From Butyrivibrio sp. (GTDB lineage: Bacteria; Bacillota; Clostridia; Lachnospirales; Lachnospiraceae): a stretch of DNA of 64,000 nt. This document shows, one piece after another, positions 53,677 to 62,024 of the stretch. Each line of letters begins with the position of its first letter. Position 1 is the first letter of the stretch. The position numbers and the translations under genes are program-made. The stretch covers positions 1-64,000 of the forward strand of contig NZ_JAFRGN010000007.1 of NCBI RefSeq assembly GCF_017433805.1, written 5' to 3'. A model generated the notes under the pieces. It saw nothing but the letters and a program-made list of their open reading frames with translations. It was not told the origin of the DNA and ran no database searches.

Positions 53677-54756
53677 TCACTTTTCAACTGATAATATTTC
53701 ATCTACATCTTTTACGATGTGAAAGTGCCTGTTATATTTTTCGACCCTATTAAGTAATATAATCATTGAATCAAATATATTTTTGGGAATAATGCATTTC
53801 TCATAATTCATTCCCGTAGCAAAAGTATACACCTCACACGTATCTCCAAACAACACATATGGAAAATAGAGCGCTGATGAAATACATCCAATAATAATCT
53901 TGTTTTGCACTTCTCCATTCATACATCTGATTTCCCACGGAACATTATTCTCAAAGATATTAATATATTGCTTAACATTGTCATATACACTAATATCCTG
54001 CCCCGGATGTGGTATTACTGTTATCTTTCGAGGGGCAATCCTCTTACCTAAGTCCTCTATTATATTCATAGAGTATTCATCATCTAAATATCCATGCGAA
54101 GTATCTAAAAATACGTATTCGTCGCATATTTCTTTTTTTTCATATCCAAAAACTTCATTTAACTCCCTGACATATTTCTTGTCTGTACAGTCAATAGAAG
54201 GGACTTCAATGACTGTATGTTTACTTGCTACTAATTTCAATTCCGGCTTCCATAAATATTCATCTATTATCTTTGGTGAATCAACATTAAAAACTTTATT
54301 ATCAAGATATCTCGTAACTTTACCAATTAAATTATTCTCATAGTTTCCAAAGATCCCGTATCCTTCATTAACCACATAGCTTCCCTGTGCATCCTGAAGG
54401 ATATGCCATTGATATTGAATTTTTTTTAATATTTCATATCTTCTCACATAATAGTATGTATGGCCTGGATTCCAAAAAAATACATCCGTATATTCATATG
54501 GGCGACTAATCCCTATTTTTAATAATGCCAACTGAGGCAAAACGTAATAAAACATCCTTTCTTTTCTAGGAAAGTAATCATCCTCAATTCTATAAACATT
54601 TCTAAAATATGGCTTAATTGTTTTTTCATACCTATAGTCAAATTGTTTCGAATTTAATATTACGTCAACAACATCATGATTATAGAAATTTTTTTTTATT
54701 TGAATAGCTTCTAATAATTGAAACCTTGTTCCAATTATCATTAGTAGGACTTTCAT
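53677..54756 (-). CDS. Possible GT52/polysialyltransferase-like glycosyltransferase
   Basis: 359 residues with features of GT-B sialyltransferases that use CMP-sugars: an N-terminal Rossmann half, LQDAQGSYVVNEGYG near 127 in the place of the D/E-x-G-x-G-S motif, KITVIPHPGQD near 250 (HP motif contacting CMP), and IIIGCISSALYFP near 297 (SSAL motif). The order and spacing suit GT52 and polysialyltransferase-like enzymes. Its position directly beside NeuA-NeuB supports a role as CMP-nonulosonate transferase. The identity is inferred from motifs only and needs a profile search; other GT-B enzymes are possible. Confidence 0.55.
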   Translation of the reverse strand: MKVLLMIIGTRFQLLEAIQIKKNFYNHDVVDVILNSKQFDYRYEKTIKPYFRNVYRIEDDYFPRKERMFYYVLPQLALLKIGISRPYEYTDVFFWNPGHTYYYVRRYEILKKIQYQWHILQDAQGSYVVNEGYGIFGNYENNLIGKVTRYLDNKVFNVDSPKIIDEYLWKPELKLVASKHTVIEVPSIDCTDKKYVRELNEVFGYEKKEICDEYVFLDTSHGYLDDEYSMNIIEDLGKRIAPRKITVIPHPGQDISVYDNVKQYINIFENNVPWEIRCMNGEVQNKIIIGCISSALYFPYVLFGDTCEVYTFATGMNYEKCIIPKNIFDSMIILLNRVEKYNRHFHIVKDVDEILSVEK

Positions 54757-54793
54757 GCTTCTATGTACCTCGAACTCTTATCTATTAATTATT

Positions 54794-55912
54794 TCATTTT
54801 CTACATATCCTAATTACATTACATATTTTGTCAACGTCATCAACTGATAAGTCCGCATATAGTGGTAATGTCAAAACAGTCTCGCTTACGTGCAAAGCTA
54901 CTGGAGTTAACGAAACATCAAAGCTTTCTTTGTAACAATCAAGCCCATTTGTAAGAGGATAAAAGTATTTTCTAGCCATAAATCCATTTTCAATCAACCT
55001 ATCATAAACCTCATCTCGGCTTGTGCCAAACTCTTTTTCAAAAAGTACAGGAAAATATGAATAATTAGGCAACACATTCTCGCTGACATAATTTAATCTC
55101 AAGCCTGGAATATCTTTCAAATTAGCTATATACGCCTGTACTACCTGAGAACGTTTTTTTATTTCTTCATCAATATGCCTTAAGTTACATAGCCCCATCG
55201 CCGCACAAAACTCGTTCATCTTGGCATTTACACCTATAGCATCCACAATTTCTTCATTCTTTATACCAAAATTTCTAAGCCTGCAAATTTCTCTGGAAAA
55301 CGCCTTATTTCTAAAAATCACAGCGCCACCTTCTATCGTGTTAAAAACTTTAGTAGCATGAAAGCTGAAACAAGATGCATCACCAAATTTACCAATACCA
55401 ATATTTTTATATTTTACTCCAAAAGCATGCGCTGCATCATAAATAACTTTAAGGCCATACTTATCAGCTATTTTTTGTATACCTTCAACATCACACACAT
55501 TTCCATAAACATGGACAGGTAAAATAGCACTGGTTTTATCTGTAATCATTTGCTCAATCTTGTTGACATCAATTGTATAATCATTTGGGTTTATGTCACA
55601 AAACACTGGTTTAAGACCATTTCTTACAATAGCATGTGTAGTTGATACAAATGTAAAAGGCGTAGTAATAACCTCACCTGTGAGATTCATAGCTTGTAAT
55701 GCTAATTCAAGCGCCATATGGCCATTAGTTAGAAGGTCAATATTTTCCACCCCCCCTAAAAACACTTTAAGCATTTCAACAAATTGCTCATGTTTAGTTC
55801 CCATATTGGTAAGGTAATGTGATTCCCATAATTCTTTTATCTCATTTATGTATTCCTCCATTGGAGGCATGGAAGATCTAGTTACATAAATCATTTTCTT
55901 TGATGTATTCAT
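54794..55912 (-). CDS. DegT/DnrJ/EryC1 aminotransferase, VioA-like
   Basis: 372 residues of a PLP-dependent sugar aminotransferase. YVTRSSMPPMEEYINEI, LTNMGTKHEQF, LTNGHMALELALQAMNLTGE and VITTPFTFVSTTHAIVRNG closely follow VioA and related 4-aminotransferases that act on dTDP-4-keto-6-deoxyglucose. The PLP lysine is K188 in SFHATKVFNTIEGGA. It would make a dTDP-4-amino-4,6-dideoxyhexose, which the formyltransferase at 45715 could N-formylate. dTDP-glucose synthase and dehydratase genes are not in the window. Its start overlaps the ABC flippase stop by 4 bases (ATGA). Confidence 0.88.
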   Translation of the reverse strand: MNTSKKMIYVTRSSMPPMEEYINEIKELWESHYLTNMGTKHEQFVEMLKVFLGGVENIDLLTNGHMALELALQAMNLTGEVITTPFTFVSTTHAIVRNGLKPVFCDINPNDYTIDVNKIEQMITDKTSAILPVHVYGNVCDVEGIQKIADKYGLKVIYDAAHAFGVKYKNIGIGKFGDASCFSFHATKVFNTIEGGAVIFRNKAFSREICRLRNFGIKNEEIVDAIGVNAKMNEFCAAMGLCNLRHIDEEIKKRSQVVQAYIANLKDIPGLRLNYVSENVLPNYSYFPVLFEKEFGTSRDEVYDRLIENGFMARKYFYPLTNGLDCYKESFDVSLTPVALHVSETVLTLPLYADLSVDDVDKICNVIRICRK

Positions 55913-57720
55913 TTAATGCCCCCCAGCAACTCCTGCGGAATTATATCTAACTTATTCCGTTCAATTGCCTCACCATCCTTCACTTCATACACTCTGTCAC
56001 AATTTCTTATTGTAGACAATCTATGAGCAATAATAATAAGTGTTTTGGTTCCTATAAGTGCATCAATTGATTCCATTACGGCGTTCTCAGTTTCTGTATC
56101 TAATGCTGACGTTGCCTCGTCTAATATCAAAATCTCTGGATTCTCATATAAAGCTCTTGCTATGGCCACTCTTTGCCTCTGGCCTCCAGAAAATTTCACC
56201 CCCCTTTCTCCCACAACAGTTTCGATACCATCAGGCAAATTTCCAACAAATTCACCAAGTTGAGCCTTTTCTAAAGCTTCCCTTACTTTTTCTTCATCAA
56301 TCATCTCATTTGGCAAACCAAACGCAATATTTGCTTTTATAGTATCATCAATCAAATATACATTTTGTGGCACATATCCTATTGTTCTCGCCCATACATG
56401 CGGAATCTTACTAACATCATAATCATCCATAAGTATTTCACCAGTCTGCGGCACAAATAATCCTAACACTATGTCCGCCAAAGTGGTTTTTCCTGATCCA
56501 GACGCTCCAATTAGTGCAATGGACTCCCCTTTTCTGATAACCATATTTAGATTACTAATAACATTTTCTTTTGAATTTTTATATTTCCATGAAATATTAT
56601 GAATACTTATATGATCTCTAAACTGAATATTATTATCACTAACATCTTTTGCCATAACAGATTCCTTAATACGATTTTCATCAATCTTTCTTGCTTCAGA
56701 AATATTGTCATAGCAAATACTCAACCTAGCTTGATTAAACACTATATTATTTATTCTTGTAGACATTTTTGATACGGAAGGAAGTATTTTAAAAGCCCCT
56801 ACTGAAAATGCGCCTAATACAGGAATAAAACTTGCCACATCTACGCCCATAGATATCCTAATGCAAGCAATGCCAATAAAACCTCCTACACATACGCCTT
56901 CAAGAATTCTGTCTGGACAGGCTCCAATAAAATTGCTTGTAACTGTAAGTTTTTCTAATATTTTAGATGCCTTCGAATACTGCTCAATAAATATGTCACG
57001 TCTATCCATTACAGTAATCTCTTTTATTCCATTAACTGCCTGATAACTATACATGAATTGCTTAGTATTAGCATCAACACATGCTATACCAGCCTGCTTC
57101 ATTCTTTTCTTAAACCCATAAATAATGATAAAAAAGCAAGCAGCTGCAAGAAAAATCGCTCCTACCGCAACAAATAAATCTGTTACCAGTAAATAAATGC
57201 CAATCATAATTGCCGTAAAGAAACTTGTCAAAAATTCAAACGAACTTAACAACACCTGATAAGCAGCAGATGTATCACCATTTATTCCCCTGATAACTAC
57301 AGCACTGTTAGTATTAACAAAAAATTCATATGGCCTTTTCAAATATGATTCCAGCATCAGAGTAGATAATTCTCTAAGAAAACTTGCAGAAAACTTTTGT
57401 TGCACGTAAACACAAACAAGTGCAACAATATTTTTAATCAAAAATATAATTATTATCACAATTCCCATAGCTGAAATCATTTGCACTGATGTCATATCAG
57501 GCCAAAAATCATAAAGGACATTTGTATACCACTTTTCTTCTACATGCTTATCAGAAACCATAACATCCAAAAATGGATATATTACAGAAACGCTAAGCAG
57601 TTCTAGTAAAGAACATACTATCATTGTTGCAAAAACAAAAATAGATTTTCTCTTTTGTTCTGTGGTCATAATAAAAAGCAATTCGGAAATTATTCTTTTT
57701 AAAGATTTATAATCATTCAT
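55909..57720 (-). CDS. PglK-like ABC flippase, second copy
   Basis: 603 residues, same type as 25242. The membrane domain is about 1-340; the ATPase domain has Walker A IGASGSGKTT, VPQNVYLIDDT at the Q-loop, signature FSGGQRQRVAIARAL (phenylalanine in place of the usual leucine), Walker B ILILDEATSALD and IIAHRLSTIRNC. Both flippases share the same ATPase layout but differ in the membrane domain, so they may export different lipid-linked glycans. The start lies 16 bases after the neighbour's end. Ribosome binding is weak. Confidence 0.88.
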   Translation of the reverse strand: MNDYKSLKRIISELLFIMTTEQKRKSIFVFATMIVCSLLELLSVSVIYPFLDVMVSDKHVEEKWYTNVLYDFWPDMTSVQMISAMGIVIIIIFLIKNIVALVCVYVQQKFSASFLRELSTLMLESYLKRPYEFFVNTNSAVVIRGINGDTSAAYQVLLSSFEFLTSFFTAIMIGIYLLVTDLFVAVGAIFLAAACFFIIIYGFKKRMKQAGIACVDANTKQFMYSYQAVNGIKEITVMDRRDIFIEQYSKASKILEKLTVTSNFIGACPDRILEGVCVGGFIGIACIRISMGVDVASFIPVLGAFSVGAFKILPSVSKMSTRINNIVFNQARLSICYDNISEARKIDENRIKESVMAKDVSDNNIQFRDHISIHNISWKYKNSKENVISNLNMVIRKGESIALIGASGSGKTTLADIVLGLFVPQTGEILMDDYDVSKIPHVWARTIGYVPQNVYLIDDTIKANIAFGLPNEMIDEEKVREALEKAQLGEFVGNLPDGIETVVGERGVKFSGGQRQRVAIARALYENPEILILDEATSALDTETENAVMESIDALIGTKTLIIIAHRLSTIRNCDRVYEVKDGEAIERNKLDIIPQELLGGIK

Positions 57721-57736
57721 ACATCTATACTTTTGA

Positions 57737-58615
57737 TCAGAAAAAATGTTTTCTTATCAAACTCCAATTCTGTATAATATATTTTATATTTCCGTAATAT
57801 CTACGTATGGTCGCGAATTTTTTGGAAACGTCTTTTTCATTTGGAATCCCCTGCTTAATTATTTCAGACAGTTCCTCGTCCGAAATAATCCCTCTTTTTG
57901 AAAAATCTATATCTATTCCATACTTTTCAAAAAGAGGCTTCACGTATGGTAAGTACCACCTTCCTCGAAACAAGCCTAATCCACCTAATGATATCCCTCC
58001 AGCAGTATAAATATATGGAAAAATATAATCATAATTTATATCATACGAATAAAACAGATGAAATGGATGCCTGTAGCTTCTCCAATTTCCATACGTCTCC
58101 CATTCCCAGGGATTCTCGTCATGGTCTAGATAACTAATTAGTCTAGTTCTTCTCCATAATGCAGCTTGACAATTAAACTTATATGTTCCAAATATGTGTC
58201 GTTTTTCAAATCCAACATACTTATCATCTTTTATATTATCAGAAAATGTTTCCATATAACTGAACACTGATATTTGCTTATTTTCTTCCATCCAGCCAAT
58301 ATGCTTATATATCTCTTCCGCATTTATTTTTCCCATCATAAAAAAATCATCTAAAAGAGTAATAATATATTCAGTATCTATCCGCTTTAGCGTTTCACGC
58401 AATCTTTTCGTCCACGACACATCTTCATCAGTTTTATATAATTGAAAAGTCGTTATGTTCAATCCCTTATAGGTATAGAATTCACTTTCAGTATTTAGAA
58501 CTATCGGTATTTCTTCTATTCCTTCCCATTCATTTTTTAATATTTTGAAAAAAGGATCCCATAAATCCCGATATTTATCACAACTGGACACAACTATAGT
58601 ATATTGTCCTTTCAA
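57737..58615 (-). CDS. Putative glycosyltransferase (GT-A-like, family not recognised)
   Basis: 292 residues. IVVSSCDKYRDLWDPFF and IPIVLNTES resemble the start of a GT-A fold, and YIITLLDDFFMMGKINAEEI near 92-110 looks like its acidic metal site. ISLGGLGLFRGRWYLPYVK and basic tail (KFATIRRYYGNIKYI) follow. I know of similar proteins in capsule loci, but no named family is certain. The start is TTG 58615, 6 bases after GGAGG, overlapping the acyltransferase gene stop by 4 bases (TTGA). Confidence 0.6.
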   Translation of the reverse strand: MKGQYTIVVSSCDKYRDLWDPFFKILKNEWEGIEEIPIVLNTESEFYTYKGLNITTFQLYKTDEDVSWTKRLRETLKRIDTEYIITLLDDFFMMGKINAEEIYKHIGWMEENKQISVFSYMETFSDNIKDDKYVGFEKRHIFGTYKFNCQAALWRRTRLISYLDHDENPWEWETYGNWRSYRHPFHLFYSYDINYDYIFPYIYTAGGISLGGLGLFRGRWYLPYVKPLFEKYGIDIDFSKRGIISDEELSEIIKQGIPNEKDVSKKFATIRRYYGNIKYIIQNWSLIRKHFF

Positions 58616-59670
58616 AACATACCTCCACTCCTATTTTTTTTCTCTATGCTTCCATAGACAATTTGAGCTGTTACAGCCACAGTAATGCACAGAAGATAAA
58701 GCATTATATGGGATTTCATGCCATGATTAACACCAAAGCGTTTTAGAACTTCAATATAAATCATACTAATAGCCTCATGTAAAATATATAAAGGAAAACT
58801 TGCCTTTCCTATAAACGTAAATATTCTATTATCATATATCCGATAGTTGGTAATACCGCTAAATGAAATTGACACACCAAAAGATAGCAATATAAATAAT
58901 GGGTATTCGAATTGCATTGGCAAATCCGAACATATGTATACCAAAGAAAGACTATAAATTCCAATTTCAATCAAATGCAAAGCCATTCTATATTTTCGCA
59001 ACGTATCATTATACTTTATGTATTCACTTAATTCAGACATAATACATCCAATACACATTACCGCTAAAGGATACCATATTCCACTAGAAGACCTTAATCT
59101 ATCCTTATAATTCAATAAAACATAGACGCAAGTTATAGAAGTTAGTGGTGCAAGAATTTTAATAAACCATTCTCTTTTCAATAGAATAATCGGATAAATA
59201 ATCAATGAACATATCATTAAAGCGGACAAATACCATGATGCCGGAACGAAATAGCCATTTGGATATTGCATTCTTCCATCAAATCCAATGTATTTTAACA
59301 TAAGCAATCCCGGTATATTATAAATTACTTGCTTCAAACCACTCGATATTCCTTCAACCATACTGCACCCTAAGAAATATAAAAAGAATGCAGGAATATA
59401 CCATACCATAAAAGATTTATACTTTTTCCAGATATATTTTGTGGTTTCATCTGGAATATTCGCATCTCTTGATATTTTCTTAGCAGATTTAGCTAAAAGA
59501 TATCCCGAAACCAAAAAATAAAACACGACCGCAAAACCACCCTGATTTATCACTTGAAAATGTATACCAAAAGCATCAAATAGACTACTTCGCATACCTA
59601 AATGATGAAGCATAATCACAACTGCAAAAATAAATCTCAAAAAATCAATTTTACCATTTCTTTTGGTCAT
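58612..59670 (-). CDS. Acyltransferase 3 family membrane protein (OafA-like)
   Basis: 352 residues with about 10 membrane helices. IDFLRFIFAVVIMLHHLG at the N terminus contains the catalytic-region histidine pair (LHH), and the RxxR-like RKYRMALH and the conserved GKASFPLYILHEAIS are present late in the protein. The family O-acetylates or O-succinylates surface glycans using acyl-CoA. It starts one base after the stop of the GT2 gene at 59672, so they are translated together. It would decorate the same glycan; the sugar is unknown. Confidence 0.9.
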   Translation of the reverse strand: MTKRNGKIDFLRFIFAVVIMLHHLGMRSSLFDAFGIHFQVINQGGFAVVFYFLVSGYLLAKSAKKISRDANIPDETTKYIWKKYKSFMVWYIPAFFLYFLGCSMVEGISSGLKQVIYNIPGLLMLKYIGFDGRMQYPNGYFVPASWYLSALMICSLIIYPIILLKREWFIKILAPLTSITCVYVLLNYKDRLRSSSGIWYPLAVMCIGCIMSELSEYIKYNDTLRKYRMALHLIEIGIYSLSLVYICSDLPMQFEYPLFILLSFGVSISFSGITNYRIYDNRIFTFIGKASFPLYILHEAISMIYIEVLKRFGVNHGMKSHIMLYLLCITVAVTAQIVYGSIEKKNRSGGMF

Positions 59671-59671
59671 A

Positions 59672-60700
59672 CTACTCGTTTAATCTCCACTCTTCTAGCT
59701 GAACACTAATTACTGATGGTATTGATAATAAAGATAAATAATTAAACCACCCCCAAGGCTTCCCAACCTTTTTAGAAGTATGTTTTACTTTTTTATGCCA
59801 TATATATAAAAATTCACGTTCAAATATTACTACGTCATATTGAGGCTTTTCTCTGTTTAACTTGAATATTTTCTTGATAGCATTTGAATAGTCACTAGGT
59901 TTGTAGCGACTATTATCATATGGTAACTCTGCTATGATATCGCAATCATCTTTCGATAATTCTCTGAATACATTTCCAATTCTTTTGGCTGAAACACTCA
60001 TTTGACAGTTTGCTTGTTTTTCTTGATAACTACTGGAAATCTGTCCTTCATGTTCTCTATATTTTAATAGCGATTCCCCTATTCGATGTAATTTGCCACC
60101 TTTTATGATTATATCAGTCACTAGTCCATAATCCTGTGCGTACCTCAAGCTTTCGTCATACCAGATTTCATGTTCATCCAAAAATGCTTTTCTCATCATA
60201 AATGTAGGATGGGCAAATCCAACATTTTCAATCAGCATTCTAATATCTGATATTTCATTATTTCTAATCCTGCTACGTATCTCACTCTCATCATATATGA
60301 TATTATCGCCATCAAAAACCACTGTATTCGAACCACACAAACAAACTTCTGGATTATTCTCCATATATTCAATTTGCTTTTGAAATCTTTCTGGAAATGA
60401 TATATCATCAGAATCCATTCTTGCAATGTACTTCCCCTTGCACTCTTTTAAAGCCCTGTTAAGTGATTTAGTCAAACCAATATTCCTAGAATTCCTGATT
60501 AACTTGATCCTATTATCTTGTATATTATATTCTTCCAAACATTCAACAGTCTCTGTGTTTTTGCAGCCATCATCTATAATGATAAATTCATATTTCGTAT
60601 AAGATTGATTTAAAATACTATCAATAGCCTGCTTTAAATATTCTTTAGGCGTCTCATAAACCGCCATGATAACTGATAGCATCAATTCTTCATCTTTCAT
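59672..60700 (-). CDS. GT2 family glycosyltransferase
   Basis: 342 residues: MLSVIMAVYETPKEYLKQAI, FIIIDDGCKNTETVECL, KSLNRALKECKGKYIARMDS then DD at the metal site, followed by FAHPTFMMRKAFLDEH, as in common O-antigen GT2 enzymes. GGGAAATAAGTT lies before the ATG, which overlaps the upstream permuted GT4 gene by 4 bases (ATGA). The donor is unknown. Confidence 0.92.
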   Translation of the reverse strand: MKDEELMLSVIMAVYETPKEYLKQAIDSILNQSYTKYEFIIIDDGCKNTETVECLEEYNIQDNRIKLIRNSRNIGLTKSLNRALKECKGKYIARMDSDDISFPERFQKQIEYMENNPEVCLCGSNTVVFDGDNIIYDESEIRSRIRNNEISDIRMLIENVGFAHPTFMMRKAFLDEHEIWYDESLRYAQDYGLVTDIIIKGGKLHRIGESLLKYREHEGQISSSYQEKQANCQMSVSAKRIGNVFRELSKDDCDIIAELPYDNSRYKPSDYSNAIKKIFKLNREKPQYDVVIFEREFLYIWHKKVKHTSKKVGKPWGWFNYLSLLSIPSVISVQLEEWRLNE

Positions 60701-62013
60701 AACTTATTTCCCATTAACTTATATGCAGCATATTGCTCTAATTCTTGTCTTAGTACTCCGTCTCCGAAATGAATCCATTCCACATGCTCATTCCTAAGAA
60801 TATCATTGACTTTCACCAAAGCATCTATTATTATGTCAACACGTTTAAGTGGAATTAATGATGCACAACTAACTATTCTAAAAGAAGATACATTTTCACA
60901 ACGTATATAATCAGCGTCCAAACTGTTAGCTGAATTAGAACCTATATAGCAAACAGTATATTTGTTCATAAACTGTTTGCCAAATTTAGCAATCTCATAT
61001 TCTTTCCCGGAATCACAAACAAAAAAAATTTCATCTATCACCTTGTCAATTATTTTACTGAAAGGTTTTCGCTGACTCCGGGGCCATTGTTCATCCTGAT
61101 AGTCGTATCCATGCGCTCTTGTCGTAACATAAATCCCGTCATTGGACGACATGTTTAGGCCAAGGCCAAGAACAGGAGCTAAATTCCAATATGAATATAC
61201 CAATGCAGTTTCTTTTCTCGCTTCACCTTTCTGCATATTTGCATTAAACCACTTATAAAATTCCTCTGCTTTTCCGTAGTATTTTATGGATTCCCAAATT
61301 CTTATTAGCTTCCTTTTTGGGGAATGTATAATTTCTAATTTCTCATCTAAAATTCTTTTATCAAATAGATATTTGATTCCATAGTATACAGTTTTCCATA
61401 TGTTCCAATCGTCGATAAATGGGCAATATTTCACTTTGTTATATTCTAGTCCTAGAACACTTTTAATATTCTCTTTAGCCATCTCATCAATAATCTCGCT
61501 AGGATTACCGCATATTCTGGCAATAATAGATACCTCATAATTCTTGACCAATTCTTGTAATTCCGACTTTATAAAACTTACATCAGAAGTATCATACGGA
61601 AAACCTTCGGTCAAAAAGTAGATTTTTTTTACATCCGAATACTTTTCCTTTAAATAGGTGACAAATGTCTTAGCATTACATTTAGCGTCAAATTTACTAT
61701 TCCATATTTCACAAGAACGCCTTCTCATAAGCTCTTTCTCATCTTCTGAGCATGTTAAGCAAGAAATAATAGCATCTGCAACTTCATCCGCAGTCGGATT
61801 TGCAGGCAGTAGTAAGCCATTCCCATCTATCATCTCACTTATACCACCTACATTAGTAGCAATAATAGGTATTCCAGCGCTTTCCGCTTCCATAATTGAT
61901 ACTGGCAGCCCTTCATTCTCTGATGTCAAAAGTAAACAATCAATTTTATTATCGTTATAATATTGGAGTATTTGCTCATTAGGCACATGCCCCATAAACT
62001 TATATGTTACCAT
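60697..62013 (-). CDS. Circularly permuted GT4-type glycosyltransferase
   Basis: 438 residues in a rearranged order. Residues 1 to about 127 are the second half of a GT4 C-terminal domain: VTYKFMGHVPNEQIL, then SENEGLPVSIMEAESAG with the E34-x7-E42 motif, and ATNVGGISEMI. From about 129 (KKIYFLTEGFPYDTSDVSFI) a GT4 N-terminal domain follows to about 376. Residues 377-438 are the first half of a C-terminal domain: FRIVSCASLIPLKRVDIII and IHFGDGVLRQELEQYA, ending GNKL. Joined end to start, the parts rebuild a normal GT4. AAAAGG and ATG precede a proper start, and no frameshift is seen. Function is uncertain: an active permutant or a pseudogene. Confidence 0.75.
   Translation of the reverse strand: MVTYKFMGHVPNEQILQYYNDNKIDCLLLTSENEGLPVSIMEAESAGIPIIATNVGGISEMIDGNGLLLPANPTADEVADAIISCLTCSEDEKELMRRRSCEIWNSKFDAKCNAKTFVTYLKEKYSDVKKIYFLTEGFPYDTSDVSFIKSELQELVKNYEVSIIARICGNPSEIIDEMAKENIKSVLGLEYNKVKYCPFIDDWNIWKTVYYGIKYLFDKRILDEKLEIIHSPKRKLIRIWESIKYYGKAEEFYKWFNANMQKGEARKETALVYSYWNLAPVLGLGLNMSSNDGIYVTTRAHGYDYQDEQWPRSQRKPFSKIIDKVIDEIFFVCDSGKEYEIAKFGKQFMNKYTVCYIGSNSANSLDADYIRCENVSSFRIVSCASLIPLKRVDIIIDALVKVNDILRNEHVEWIHFGDGVLRQELEQYAAYKLMGNKL
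60710..60725. repeat. Short direct repeat, copy at the 3' end of the permuted GT4 gene
   Basis: On the minus strand the sequence is CATATAAGTTAATGGG. It matches the copy at 61991-62006 (CATATAAGTTTATGGG) in 15 of 16 bases, in the same orientation, and encodes YKLMG near the gene's end. The pair brackets almost the whole permuted gene. Confidence 0.7.
61991..62006. repeat. Short direct repeat, copy at the 5' end of the permuted GT4 gene
   Basis: On the minus strand the sequence is CATATAAGTTTATGGG, encoding YKFMG just after the start. It is a 15/16 match to 60710-60725. It could mark a recombination junction or be a chance match of two similar protein segments. Confidence 0.7.
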
Positions 62014-62024
62014 TTGTCACCTTT

